Shown piece after piece: positions 51,481 through 62,544 of a stretch of 64,000 nt of DNA. Location: positions 19,357,151 to 19,421,150 of the forward strand of contig OX336353.1 in the NCBI GenBank assembly GCA_946902875.1. Direction: 5' to 3'. The translations under genes and the position numbers were made by a program. Source of the DNA: Nematopogon swammerdamellus. Its lineage: Eukaryota > Arthropoda > Insecta > Lepidoptera > Adelidae. Under the pieces are notes generated by a model that saw nothing but the letters and a program-made list of their open reading frames with translations, searched no databases and had not been told where the DNA came from. Position 1 is the first letter of the stretch. Every line of letters begins with the position of its first letter.

Positions 51481-52445
51481 ATCTATTTCGATAGTTACAT
51501 TTACAATTTGATTTGGAAATAACTGCGTGATCAGCCGCAATATTTTTGAAGCTTTTGCTTAAATAGTTTTATCAATAGCGTTGTCAAACCGGTACCGGTA
51601 TTTGAAATTGTTGCAGTCCCTACTCTCAAGGGTACGATCGCCTGCCGGTTCTTTTGCGCGCAGCTGCGAAGTTACGCGGCTAAAAATACGGAGATTTTCC
51701 GAACGTAAAAGTATATGGGGCATTCCGAAATAGCCTCTTGTACGACGAACATCGCCGGAGGTACTTCGGCGCGCTTTAAGGCTGGATGCGGTTTGAGGAC
51801 GCCTCTCCGGCTTTATTTGGAAAATGCATTTTATACGTTTTTGTGGTAAATGGTAAACTTTTTTTTTCATGTGACATTCTATGAGGAAGCAATATCTATG
51901 TAAATATGTAAGTACATAATACGTGTTTCTGGGATTAACAAGCAGGTGGATTTTTTTTCTTCTTCCTTGTAAAAAAAAATAGTGTACTTTGATTTATTCA
52001 TTCTGTTTGTTTTTTTATTATTATTGTCTTCTTTGTATTTATTATTTCAAGAAAAAGATAAATTTAAAATTTAAAAAAATCCCCGACCACTAAAAAGTCA
52101 AAAAATAATTTCCGTTTACTGAGGCCTGAGCTGTGAGCAAAAAGTGACGCGAATTTCACGCTAGTTATGAAATAAATAAAATAAAATAAATTATATGTTC
52201 AAATGCAGAAATAGCCAAATGAAATAATCAATGAAACTGAAAGGAACAAAAGTAGCTACGTACAAATACATTCACACAGCATACACACTCACACACACAT
52301 TTAATATACGATCACCTTCACCTACTTAGGCTCCCGCACATCCAAATAACACACTTATACACACACTAATTTTATTGTAAGAGTTTAGAAGGTGGCTGGG
52401 TACCTTTCAAGTAAGTTGTAAGGTGTCAAAACTTTATCTCACTTA
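51481..52445. other. No gene; scattered repeat fragments
   Basis: Has one arm of the 46720 MITE family at about 52075-52125. No gene is seen. Confidence 0.4.
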
Positions 52446-52580
52446 GGCCCACTTGCACCAACACGAGTTTAAAGTTAAGTAGCGAGTTATGGATTTAAAC
52501 GCGGTTCCCACAGTCAACGGGTGCTAGCTTAACGAGTTAAACTGGTTTATATATTAAATTTGTGTTGGTGCAAGTGGGCC
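52446..52580. mobile_element. Harbinger-like MITE, 135 bp (3)
   Basis: GGCCCACTTGCACCAACACG and the inverse end, with TTA at 52443-52445 and 52581-52583. It is almost the reverse complement of the copy at 28098. Confidence 0.88.
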
Positions 52581-53721
52581 TTAGGTTACGTCCCACAGGA
52601 CAAACTTAGTTTAGTGTGGGAAGTGACAAAAAAATATGTGTAAAACATTTTTTTATCTTATAAATAAACTGAAACTAAACTGAAACTGAATTTCTACAAA
52701 AAACACTTATAAAACCGGTCAAGTGCGGACTATTTGTACACGAAGAGGGTTTCGTAGCAATTCCGCGCTTATAAATAAATAAAAAGCAATAATTTTTGCT
52801 ATTGTAAATTTAAAAAATTCATTTCCGTCGCCGGCCACGGAACCAAAAATATCATTCATCTATCTATGTATTGTATTGTATTGTATTGTTTATTGATCAT
52901 TCATATGGCAGTCAGACTGCGCTCGAACTTGTCACAATTTGTTCTATCCGGTTCGATTACACCCACGAAGAAGAAACGACAAGAAATTTCGCAGGGTTTT
53001 TTTTATCATATTTTTACAAGTATTTAGTGACTAGCCACATAATAACACCACCCATAGTCTATCGAAAACACAGCTTGAGAGCAAGATTAAAAATTTTTCT
53101 AAAACCAATGAAACCATTTATCTAAAATCGACAAGAAAATTGCCCCAAGTGGCAACAGCACCGCCCTTGTATCGCGAACATCTTCCGGGTAATTTGTGGC
53201 AAATGAAACTTCCTGTAAGCCGCGAAGCCTCCATGTTCACATACAGACTTCGATGCGCCGCGGGCATTGATTTTATAACCCTGTCGGGACAGATAGACCA
53301 CTCCATATAACAAATTTGGTAACGTTGTAAATCGTAAAACCAACAGAGGGCGTTAATAATTTTTCTTGATGTTGTCGTAAAACAAACAGGTGGCGTTAAT
53401 GTTTGTTAATACTTCTATACTAAGGGCGCTATCTAGTTGAAATACAACATGTATCTAGGTACCTTTAATTGTCACTAGGCTGTAGAATTACTGCTACTAG
53501 ACAAAAGATGGCGCTTTCATTTATATTTATAAAGAACATTATTTATGTAAATTCCAAAATTTTTAATTATATTTGAATAATAAAATTATGACAATTTACA
53601 ATTAAACTAACACTTCTTATCAAATTAAATAAAATAAAAAAATGTTTTGAAAATTATTTGGTATACGGAACAAAATATTATTATGATTGTAATTTCCTGT
53701 TTGTGCGCTTTTAATAGATAG
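52581..53721. other. No gene; short repeats
   Basis: A family D end lies near 52712-52765 (AAAACCGGTCAAGTGCGG). Four TGTAT-type units occur at 52866-52888. Open frames at 53118-53343 on the minus strand have no domain I can name. Confidence 0.4.
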
Positions 53722-53783
53722 ATCCACACAGAGCACGGAATACCCCCGCGCGCGCGCGCGCGGTATTCCGTGCTCTGTGGATA
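53722..53783. repeat. Hairpin with CG-repeat loop
   Basis: TCCACACAGAGCACGGAATA and TATTCCGTGCTCTGTGGA pair around a (CG)n tract of about eight units. One base is unpaired (CACACAGAG against CTCTGTGG). Confidence 0.75.
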
Positions 53784-53900
53784 GAACGTATTTATTTAGT
53801 TGAACAGTTAAACAAATACTCGTCACTCTTCATTCTAATAATGTCAGCATTGTATGTAAAAAAAAAAATATGAAAACTGCCTTAAAAAATTTATGAAATT

Positions 53901-54041
53901 AAAAAAATCGAACCCTAGAGTTGAAGGCGGTGCTAAAGAAGGCTACACAAATCACAAAGGATATCATCCACGCATGTTTTCTTTCATGTATCATTTTTGC
54001 TTGCTTTAGCACCGCCTTCAACTCTAGGGTTCGATTTTTTT
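53901..54041. repeat. Inverted repeat, 38-bp arms
   Basis: AAAAAAATCGAACCCTAGAG to GGCGGTGCTAAAG pairs with its inverse at 54004-54041, and imperfect pairing goes further outward. The loop is about 65 bases. Confidence 0.75.
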
Positions 54042-54068
54042 TATTTCATACATTTTTGAAGGCGGTTT

Positions 54069-54943
54069 TTATATATTTTTTTAAATAGTTTTTTATTTCA
54101 CAGTTTTTTTTGGAATTTTTTGCTATTAATGTACTCGGCGGAATCGCTCGACCTTCGGCCTCGCGATTCCGCCTCGCTTTCCAATCTGATCTCGACCAAA
54201 TTAAAATGGAACCACGTCATGGTTATCCCCTTTCAAACAAAAAAAAAGAATTTTCAAAATCGGCCCACAATAATTGACGGAGTAATCGCGTAACAAACAT
54301 CCAAAAAAAGAAAACATACCGTCGAATTGAGAATCTCCTAGGTCTAAAGTAAATTGCTCGTGATGACAAATTCAACGAGCCCAAACACGATGGGTTTATC
54401 ATGTGTAGTTTAGGAGTTCCTATGGCCACCTTCCGTCTCCATCATCAGACCAGCTCGATGGTACTCGTACTCGTATTATAATATATTAAACGCATCTGGC
54501 CGGTCGGAAAAGATTTCAAATTTAGAATATTCATGAAACAAGGGTCCGAATATGAATGACAATATCGATTCATGTATTTCAATACAATGACAGAGAAAAT
54601 TTCAAAATATTAGGTACCTATTCTACCTATTTAATACTTTTTAGTTCTAGTTTATTTTTTTTAAGTCGGTTTTATATTTTTAAAACAATATTACATAAAA
54701 AACAATAATCGAAATCGAATAATCGAAATCGGTTGAAGTGGTACAGAATTATTCGCCATGTGTCAAACTGCAAATTGCTGAAAAAGCCCACATCACAAAA
54801 GTTTTGCTGAAGGTAACCACACACCAATAGTATTTTGTTGCTTTTTCATAAACCGCTCAATCAATTTCAATAAAATTTCAATGGGAGCACCTCTGAAGTA
54901 TGACCTACCAAACAAAAAAAGAATTTTCAAAATCAGCCCACAA
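54069..54943. repeat. Unclassified dispersed repeats
   Basis: TTATCATGTGTAGTTTAGGA near 54398 matches 38330. GAATTTTCAAAATCGGCCCA (54249) recurs at 54921. The hairpin GGCGGAATCGC/GCGATTCCGCC lies near 54139-54175. These are pieces of repeats without a named class. Confidence 0.4.
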
Positions 54944-56255
54944 TTAACACGTTGAACGCCATACGACCCACCGGTGGGCCTAGCGTACTTTTCGGTTCGG
55001 GCCAAGCCAAACTCATTATATCCGTAATTTTCATCAACTTGAGATTTTCATCACAAAGTTTATAAAATGCGGTAATTTGTAAGGAAAATAAAAATTTGCG
55101 ACTTTTACCGTCTAATTTTCGAGATATAGCAGAAGGCTCACGGGTGGATCGTGTGGCCTCCTATGAAGGATTTGTATTTTTCTGTTGGCTGGGGCCGCGG
55201 GGTCACGCCGCGGCCCACCCGTTGCGCGCGCGCCGCGGACGCAGCGATCAATCCCGGTCCGGCTGCGTCGACAATTGAGGATGTTTTACGCTTTTCTCGC
55301 CAAAAATGATTATTTTGAAGATTTCGAGTTAACACAAGAAGCGCTAACGCAGTTAGAAAACATCGAGATAGATCTTCTGAACCGTAGTTTCGGAATAGAT
55401 TCTATGAAGACGTAGTTCAACCAACGAAAAGAAGATGCTGTCGAATTCTTTTGTCGGAGAGTGAGGATAGCGACTATGAAATGCATATAGAAAGACGGAA
55501 GAGAATGAAACACACTCTGGAAAGGAAAGAGGGATTGGCCAGAAAAGTGAGAAGAACATGTCACCAATGTTATGCAAAGAACGTACCAATAATGGGTAGC
55601 AAACAGGCTAAAACCAAGTCGAAAAAAGTATCCACTTATTGCCAAAGCAGCCCAACTAAACCATTCCTTTGTTTGCCTTGTTTTAACATGACTCACGGAT
55701 AATTCTTTATTGTTTATGGTTAAACCCTTTGGGGTTAAGATGATTGATTATTTTAAATAATGAAGTGTCATAATGTTGTGATTGTTCAATTTCATAAATA
55801 TTTTGTTTTGTTCAATTTCATAAATTATTTTCGTAATAAATAATGTCTTCTTATTTGGCAATGAAGAAAATTTTATGTTCATTTTTATTTTGACGAATAT
55901 TTTCTTATTATTTTCTGGTTTTATTAATTCTATTAATACAAATATTATTTTCTACCTTATCGTTAAGAGCAGCCCTAGCATCGTTACAATTAACTTAATA
56001 AAAAACTACAAGTTTCTATTGGATTTGAAAACCACGCCGTCCGCTTCGACTACAAGGCCATGCGGCTCACTTCCATATTGGCTTTGTAGCTGCGCTCTGT
56101 GGCTTGTAGGAAGCGTTTACGTAGGCCCTCTCACGCGGCTCACCGGTGACCCCCATGCCCTGAATGGTTCAGTAAGGAAAGGCTCACCGGTGAGCGGTGA
56201 GCCCCGTGGCCCAAACGGAAATACTGGATTTTTCATGTGGCGTTGAACGTGTAAG
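54944..56255 (+). mobile_element. piggyBac-like deletion derivative
   Basis: TTAA at 54944-54947, the target sequence of piggyBac elements, is followed by CACGTTGAACGCC. The other end at 56239-56251 (GGCGTTGAACGTG) is its inverse with one mismatch. A TAAG follows where TTAA would be expected, so the right flank is mutated or shifted. Subterminal CCACCGGTGGG and CTCACCGGTGAG blocks are present. The inside holds a remnant transposase. Confidence 0.65.
55283..55702 (+). pseudogene. piggyBac-like transposase relic
   Basis: The N-terminal part has FELTQEALTQLENIEIDLLN and FGIDSM. A frameshift then gives LLSESEDSDYE, an acidic stretch typical of piggyBac N-termini. This runs directly into RRTCHQCYAKN and YCQSSPTKPFLCLPCFNMTH, the cysteine-rich C-terminal domain that recognises the transposon ends. 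The catalytic aspartate domain, usually about 350 residues, is missing. The protein cannot transpose DNA by itself. Confidence 0.65.
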
Positions 56256-56324
56256 ATTGTAATTTCCTGTTTGCGGTTTTACTCCGGTCCAAAGAATTTA
56301 CAAACTCTTTGGTTGTACTTGGGT

Positions 56325-56516
56325 TGTACCTAGCTCCGCTTATTTGTTGTTATATCCGCTATAGTAACACATATTCTGTGAAAATTTCAACGGGCTTCCT
56401 ATTACGGTTCAAGAGATACAGCCCTCGGATAGACAAACGGACGGACGGACAGACAGACTGCGGAGGCTTAGTAATAGGCTTCCGTACAGGGATACGGAAA
56501 CCTAAAAATAAGGGGT
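56325..56516 (-). repeat. Family D repeat, head half
   Basis: ATATCCGCTATAGTAACACA, CTATTACGGTTCAAGAG, GGACGGACGGACAGACAGAC and CCGTACAGGGATACGGAAAC. It includes the terminal hairpin region in inverse orientation. Confidence 0.65.
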
Positions 56517-56704
56517 GAAATAGGGGTGAAAGTTTTTGTATGGGGAATCCATGATTTCTCTAGGTAAGGATATGAAAATTTATTATCTAGTCTTTTGGCA
56601 CAGATTACTCAATAGTTACTGCTTTTGGTAAGAAATAATGAATAATGGTCAGGAAGAGGAAGGGGGAGAGAAAAGAAGGGGGAGTGGGTGGGAGGTACGT
56701 TTGT

Positions 56705-57019
56705 CAGCCTGGGTAGCTCAGTGGTGCAGGCAACCCTGGGCGCGGTCAACACTTGGATGGGTGACCGCTCGACCATTTGAGGCTGACCGTGGTTCGGATT
56801 CCACGTAAAACTGTAGCACCCTTCCCTTCTTACCTTACTAGGGTTGGTACCACCGCACTGAATAAAACGTATGTCGAAACGGCTATGTAAATCAAAGAGA
56901 TTTGATGTAAATAGTTTTTTCGTTTTTTTTCGTCCAGTTCAGTATAGCCGGCACGACATGTCCGACATCACGGATGTTGTAGGTGATGTATCCAACCATG
57001 TCAGTTTCCATAAAAAAAA
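56705..57019 (+). mobile_element. Family A SINE, nearly full length with gaps
   Basis: TAGCTCAGTGGTGCAGGCAA, GGTCAACACTTGGATGGGTG and CGTGGTTCGGATTCCACG, then body and tail with a short internal duplication (ATGTAAATCAAAGAGATTTG). It ends in a polypurine tract. Confidence 0.75.
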
Positions 57020-57400
57020 GAAGAAGAGGAGGAGAGGTATGGAGGGAGGAAGGGTTAGTGAATGAGGGTAGGTGTGGGGGAGGGAGGTAGTAGAGGGAAC
57101 GAGGAGGAATGGATATCGAGGGAGTGAGAGGTTGAAAGGGGGAAGGGGCGGGGTAAGAGGGGGTTGCGGACAGGATGAGGGGTAGTAGGGGAGGAATGGA
57201 ATGCGAGGGTGATGGGAAGGAGGGGCGACATGAGGGGAGGAAGGGAAGTAGGGAGAGAGGGAGGGAATGGGCGAAAGGGAAGGTGGCAAAGAGGGGGTCC
57301 GTGAAGGGTGAGGGGAAGGAGGGGAGGAAGGCGGGATCGAGGAGAGAAGACCGGGAGAGAGGTGAGTGAGAGATGGGCGAGGAAGGAATCCCTTCCTTCC
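57008..57400 (+). repeat. Polypurine tract, about 390 bp
   Basis: Almost only G and A with rare C or T, in blocks such as GGGAGGAAGGG. Such tracts can form triple helices or arise from slippage. It extends from the poly-A end of the SINE, so tail-derived expansion is a simple explanation. Confidence 0.75.
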
Positions 57401-58028
57401 TCCCGAAAAAGATAGAGAATATAAGAGAAGCGATGGTTTATTATCAATTTTGCATTTAAATCAGATTTACTATTTTTTTATTTTATTCGTTGTCGTGTCG
57501 TCGTCGGTAAAATCTACAATTTTACAATTTTATATAAAATATCATTGACTTATATATTCTGTAAAGCTTATCACAAATACATTAAACCCACCCTCTTTTA
57601 ATCTCTTTGGTATAACACCACCAGCAGCATCGTAGATGGAAAATATAGCCCTGGACTCAACTTTTTTTAATTCGGTGCCTGGACTCCCTACTTCATACTC
57701 AAAGACATTTTGTTCATACTTCAACTATTACTAAAACGAGACACCGCGATTATGGTAGTGTGCGTATCGCGTGAATACAGAACCGACCGTCTCAAGAGAT
57801 CGCATCGATATTGTGTCATCCTTTTTCCACGCGCAGTAACCCGTATCGCTTGCCTGCACGCTCCACGCAAACATTTGCGTGTTCCAAAACAAGCGAACGT
57901 CGCGCGTCGATCGATAAATTACCGCAACGGCTAAAAACTATGGAGGTGGCTTTTTACTTTCGAGCGACTGTAAGGAGAAAGGAAGTATTGTGATCGTCCA
58001 AAATGTCGAAGTTGAGAATGCGACTGAT
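57401..58028. other. No gene; Helitron fragment
   Basis: The start (ATATAAGAGAAGCGATGGTT) resembles the Helitron-like interior at 47878. The rest has no gene signal. Confidence 0.4.
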
Positions 58029-58360
58029 TTTTTTTTTTTTTATTGAAACTGTCACGGTTGGCTACATCACCTACAACATCCGTGATGTCAGCCCATAACA
58101 CCGGGTGAACTTGGTGCCACGTCAGTGCTTCCCTTCGGTCGTGCCGACTACACTGAACTGGACGGAAAACACAAACTATTTACATAGCCGTTTGGACCGA
58201 CCTTTCATTCAGTGCGGTGGTACCAACCCGGGCGGGTTAAACCCTACCACCTAGTAATATAAGAAGGGGGTCATATCCCTTAGTCGCCTTTTACGACATA
58301 CACGGGGAGAGATGCAGAGGGGCTATTCTTTTAAAGTACCGGCCCCACACAGTACAGATT
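58029..58360 (-). mobile_element. Chimeric SINE: B head plus A body and tail
   Basis: On the minus strand the order is GTACTGTGTGGGGCC, GTCGTAAAAGGCGACTAAGG, GATATGACCCCC, TTCTTATATTACTAGGTGG, then the A body and tail to AGTTTCAATA and poly-A. The A head with the 5S segment is replaced by B. The copy at 47205 shares the same junction, so this is a family in its own right. Confidence 0.75.
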
Positions 58361-59912
58361 TGGGCTATATATCTGTCAACGATCCCAAAAAAGTGGTTTT
58401 GAGAAACATGTATGTGTGTGTGTGTGTGTGTCCGTCCAGCGACCTTGTGCCTAAACTGCTCAACCGATTTCGTTCAAAATTCGTATTTAGTAGTTTGAAA
58501 TGATAATCTAGGGGTACCTTTTTTAGTTTTTTTTAATTAAAAAAAATAAGGGTAGCTGTTATACAAATTATTTCGTTGAGGTCGATTTTCTTATAAATGG
58601 CTAACGATTTTTATTATTATTATTATATTTAATCCATCGTGTTTGTTTCCGTTTTCAAAGGTGGTGAGGTAAAAAAATATAATTTTAAAGAAGGTATCTC
58701 CACTTTATCCTAACCGCACGCGCGTATTTGAATTGCACGCAGGTTTGGTTGGTGGGTATTTGGCAACTAAAAATATAATAAGAAATAGGCATGCCATCTA
58801 TAGACAAATAGGACAACTTAACTTTGGTCTGACATCTATGATGCAGAAGCGGCGAAATTATACATTTTATCCGCCAAGCTCACGGACTGACAAAACATGA
58901 AAATATTTATTGGAAAAATTATGAAAACCTTAAAATACACTATTTTGAAATTTCTACTTAATATAAAATAATCTTTAAATTTAACTATGCTGTTCCCACT
59001 TAGCATCGTTCTATAATTAGCAGATTTAAAAATATAATAATTATTTAATTCAAATTCGATACTCCTGGCGCCATCTTAGGACATAATTGAAGACTAATTT
59101 CATGTTACCTTTAAAACATCGCTGACGGTACATCTGACTCCCCCTATAAAATCAATGGCCGCGGGATATCATTTTATGGTGTTTCGTATCACGTGGTGTT
59201 TTTGCTTGCCGAAAATGATTGGAGGGGGATGAAGGGTCTCGTTTTATTTTTATGAAAGAATCTCGTTTTTTTATGATGGATTATGAAATTGCATTAGATA
59301 AATAGATTATATTTAAATTCTGAGAGCTTTTGCCGTTAAAGTATAAATATCTTTTTATGGAATACCTCAAGGAACATTTTTATACATTCGCTTACGTTTT
59401 GTTCGTGTTGCGGTTTCAAATGGTACAAATACTTATAATACTTTAAACATACAAAACATTGTAAACTATTTATAAACTAAACTTAATCCACCAGTAAACA
59501 AAGCTGCAGAAAAAATTATAAACATTTTAACGTCTTCATAACGATTGAAACGTTTCAGCATGACGCTACGAAATTTCCAATGCATTCTCATAGCTGTGCG
59601 CTACCATAAAGATACACGTTGATTTCACAAAATCCAAGCAAAAAAATTTGATTAATATAATAAAAAGGTGACCTAGACAAAGAAATCGTTTCCTTTCCGA
59701 GCAATATGGCGCTATTCCACGCCGCCATACGTCATGGGGTCGCGTCACGCGCGTAGCTGAGTAGTTTTCCTTGTAGTGTGCGAGCGACCTAATGCGCTCG
59801 CATCCGGCTCGGAGGACCAACGAAATTGACACCAGCAGCGCTCTATTCTCGCTTGACTAACATTTTGGCTTTTGTTGTGTACGCTGGTTTATGTTGTGAT
59901 AATGTGAGTGTT
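58361..59912. other. No gene recognised
   Basis: A (TG)n tract at 58413-58431, and AT-rich DNA with ATTATT repeats at 58610-58628. Minus-strand frames lack motifs. Confidence 0.4.
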
Positions 59913-60250
59913 TTTAGGGTTCCGTATCCGTTGTACGGGACCCTATTACTAAGCCTACGCTGTCTGTCTGTCTGTCTGTATGTCTGTATGTCCGAAGGCT
60001 GTATCTTTTGAACCGTAATAGGTAGCCCGTTGAAATTTTCACAGAATATGTGTTATTATGGCCGATATAGCAATAAATAATAGAAATAAGAAAAATTAAA
60101 AAAAAATCGCGGGGTCCCCTTACAAGAAACTATAAAGTGTATGCGCGGCATCTACCGAAAACAGTATGAAGCATTTTAACTAATCCATAGATGACCATGA
60201 CATGGCGATACGGAACCCTCGATGCGCGAGTTCGACTCGCACTTTTTTTA
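59913..60250 (+). repeat. Family D repeat, full-length copy
   Basis: TAGGGTTCCGTATCCGTTG and TACGGGACCCT, CTGT repeats, GAACCGTAATAGGTAGCCCG, ATGGCCGATATAGC and GCGCGAGTTCGACTCGCAC. It is a clean copy. Confidence 0.8.
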
Positions 60251-60708
60251 GGTAAAACTAGGTCATTCGATATCTTAGCCGATGTTAGCACAATACGGAA
60301 TAGAGGATTGTCTAGCTAGACAAAAGTGATTTAAATACATACATAATCTGTTCTTAAAAATATTTTGCTATGAAACATTGCAATAGTCTGGATACTATGT
60401 TGATGGATACAAACCTATATCTTTGTCAACTGTGTCTCCTATGTTCAGAGTTAGTAAATATTTATATAAATAGTAGATATATTTATGTCGTATCTAACAA
60501 TATTTATGTTTATTTTCAACGATAATCGTAATTGTAAATTTTATATCGGCCAAGAATTTCTTGGCAAAAACGCAATATACTCCCAAATCATAAACTACCC
60601 CTAACTAACTTAACGTTGTTGTAGCAGTCTGGTGAATAAAATCACCAACCATCGTCTACCTATACGATGTGTGATGGCGATGCTGATGAAAGACTTTCTC
60701 CATTGCAG
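60251..60708. other. No repeat; intron end
   Basis: AT-rich DNA leading to the polypyrimidine tract and acceptor before the exon at 60709. Confidence 0.45.
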
Positions 60709-61392
60709 ATGGTGGAGAGCAAACGCGGCATGGGGTGCAGCGGAGGACGCGTCTTCGTGTGCGGTGCAGGCAACGGAGCTGGCACCTGGCGAGCCGGCAA
60801 CTCCTGCGGCGGGGACACCTGCGGAGCGCCCCTCTACGAGGAGCTCCCGCACCGCTCCGACGACTCACTCCACGGCAGCGACGACCACTTCGCCGAGGAC
60901 GAGCTCAGCCTCGTCGGCGAGGTCGAACCGAGGCTCCCGGGCTGCAGGGCCTGTCCACCGAGACCACCAGCGCCGCACTCGCTCCCGCACCGCGCGCGAC
61001 CGCAGCGCCTCGACCGGCGACCGCGCTCCCTCGAGAGACGTCGCGCCGCAGCGCAGTACAGACAACCGCGGCATCTCCCACCTGGACATCCATCGAATCC
61101 GGACGCTGCGGAGTTCCACGAGGGAGTCCTGCTGGACGCACTGCTGAGACTGTATCCAACTGTCGGGACAGTCGGGGCGCGGCCACCGCCGCCCGGAGGT
61201 GCTGGTGGTGCCTGGCCCGGTGGAGAGCTGGCAGGGATCGGATGCTGGAGGGGTCCCCGCGCGTCTCCGAAGCCTCCGAGCGGGGACTCCTCGTTCGGCT
61301 CGGACTCTGGTTACAGCAACAATACGTGCGGGACTTGCGGCACCAGGGCCTCGTCGAGACATCGGCTTTCAGCCGAGATCCCCATGTCGTAA
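60709..61392 (+). CDS. Last coding exon of an unidentified host gene
   Basis: It starts after CTTTCTCCATTGCAG and stays open for 227 codons to a TAA at 61390. It encodes MVESKRGMGCSGG, GDTCGAPLYEELPHRSDDSL, an acidic stretch, a proline/arginine-rich centre, EFHEGVLLDALLRLYP, SSFGSDSGYSNNTCG and SRHRLSAEIPMS at the end. APLYEELPHR echoes APLYEDLPDL of the exon at 45063, which supports both being in one gene. I recognise no catalytic domain. It is probably intracellular and partly disordered. High GC opens all frames, but this one alone continues the phase of the earlier exon and has plausible segments throughout. Confidence 0.75.
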   Translation: MVESKRGMGCSGGRVFVCGAGNGAGTWRAGNSCGGDTCGAPLYEELPHRSDDSLHGSDDHFAEDELSLVGEVEPRLPGCRACPPRPPAPHSLPHRARPQRLDRRPRSLERRRAAAQYRQPRHLPPGHPSNPDAAEFHEGVLLDALLRLYPTVGTVGARPPPPGGAGGAWPGGELAGIGCWRGPRASPKPPSGDSSFGSDSGYSNNTCGTCGTRASSRHRLSAEIPMS

Positions 61393-61850
61393 TAGACGCT
61401 GTCGACTCTGCTGTCTCGCGATGGGTGCCGCGAGGGACTAAAGCTCAGCTGAGCTGATACCTTCACTACTACTGTACTAGTATGTAGATGCAATCGCAAA
61501 GTGATATTCTAGTTAGTGAATGTTGCGTAGGTATTTTCAATTGTTGTGTATCTTCTAATGAAACTGTAAAGTGACTCCTTCGAATTGGTAGGTCCGTCGC
61601 CACAGCGGTTTTGGAACTGAAAGCAGTGTGAAAAATTTTGCTATCTTAAGTTTCTCCTACTTTATATTATGTTAGCTTGCTGTATAGTATGTTAATTTAA
61701 AATTAAAGGAAGCTAGTCTGAAAAGCGAAACCTGTATATTTTGTTATTTTAAAAAAATATTTACGCCGTGGCGGTAAAACTGATGTAAAATAATCAAATT
61801 GTATATTTAGATATTGTAAAGTACAGTAAATTATTGATATAAATTCTCGA
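61393..61850 (+). other. Probable 3-prime UTR
   Basis: AT-rich after the stop, with repeat-free sequence for about 450 bp and an ATTAAA-type signal near 61699 (AATTTAAAATTAAAGG). The exact cleavage site is not determined. Confidence 0.5.
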
Positions 61851-62129
61851 GCCTTTTTTCACCACTATCGCCTTAGGCAGTTACCGAAGATAACTTAGCA
61901 TCTGATTTAATTTTTTTTTTTTTTGCTTAAGTTTCGAGTGTTAGCTTTTGGTCTAGGATCCGGCCTAAGGAGGTTATACCTTCTCTTTACTGATCTGGGG
62001 GTTACACCCTTAGTTTATCTCGAAGTGTGTATGTAACCTAATAGATCGTGACTAGGTTGCCTAGCTATAGCTTGACCTTGACCCCGATGACCTTGGCATT
62101 CGGGTCAGGTCTTGTCAACGGTTGACTTG
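61851..62129. other. No gene recognised
   Basis: Includes a poly-T run at 61909-61924 and no repeat that I recognise. Confidence 0.4.
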
Positions 62130-62298
62130 ACGTTCGCGATCTTGCACACCTGAGCTCGGTCCGAACTTGGATGGGTGACCGTTCGACCGTTGGTGGCTGA
62201 CCGTGGTTCAGATTCCACGTTAAACTGTAGGTCCCTCCCTTCTTACCTTACTAGGTGGTAGGGTTTAACCCGCCCGGGTTGGTACCACCGCTTGAATA
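62130..62298 (+). mobile_element. Family A SINE, middle piece
   Basis: A damaged 5S part (GGTCCGAACTTGGATGGGTG), the CGTGGTTCAGATTCCACG arm and the body to GGTTGGTACCACCGC. The head is replaced and the tail is absent. AATAGAATAGAAT follows. Confidence 0.7.
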
Positions 62299-62544
62299 GA
62301 ATAGAATTTGACCAAGGCCCGGAAGCCTTATTATGATCTTCCGTTTTAGCGATCGCGGCAGATCTGACGGCGCGAATGACCATCTCCTGAGTCAGGTCAG
62401 GCAGGAGGTGGTCATTTGACCGATATATTTTTTTTCAGTTCAATGTTTACTGAATCAATTTTACACCTTCACATAAACTTTCCGTGAAAACATAGCCCAA
62501 TTATGATTTATTTCATTTCTAACAAATTGGCAGCCCATTCACAT
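62299..62544. other. No gene recognised
   Basis: I see nothing of note besides the GAATAGAATAG start. Confidence 0.4.

Larger units (their letters stand above)
45244..60708 (+). other. Large intron of the unidentified gene
   Basis: Bounded by a GTATGC donor and a CTTTCTCCATTGCAG acceptor. The exon before ends on a whole codon and the next starts on one, so direct splicing keeps the frame. The 15.5 kb hold SINEs, MITEs, LINE ends and a piggyBac relic in both orientations. Unseen small exons cannot be ruled out. Confidence 0.55.

Noticed and set aside
53118..53343. Two overlapping minus-strand frames near 53.2 kb
   Set aside because: The sequence is somewhat GC-richer, but neither frame has splice sites or a recognised motif. 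I could not connect them to the host gene.
55875..56246. A 123-codon open frame after the transposase relic
   Set aside because: It lies inside the piggyBac-like element up to its end, with a hydrophobic AT-rich start and no domain. It is probably the non-coding inner part of the terminal region.
56939..57447. Proline- and serine-rich open frames over the polypurine tract
   Set aside because: Low-complexity GA sequence stays open in several frames. The peptides simply reflect composition.
60632..61499. Other long frames overlapping the last exon on both strands
   Set aside because: They are open because of high GC. They do not continue the phase of the upstream exon and have only arginine, serine and proline-rich composition.
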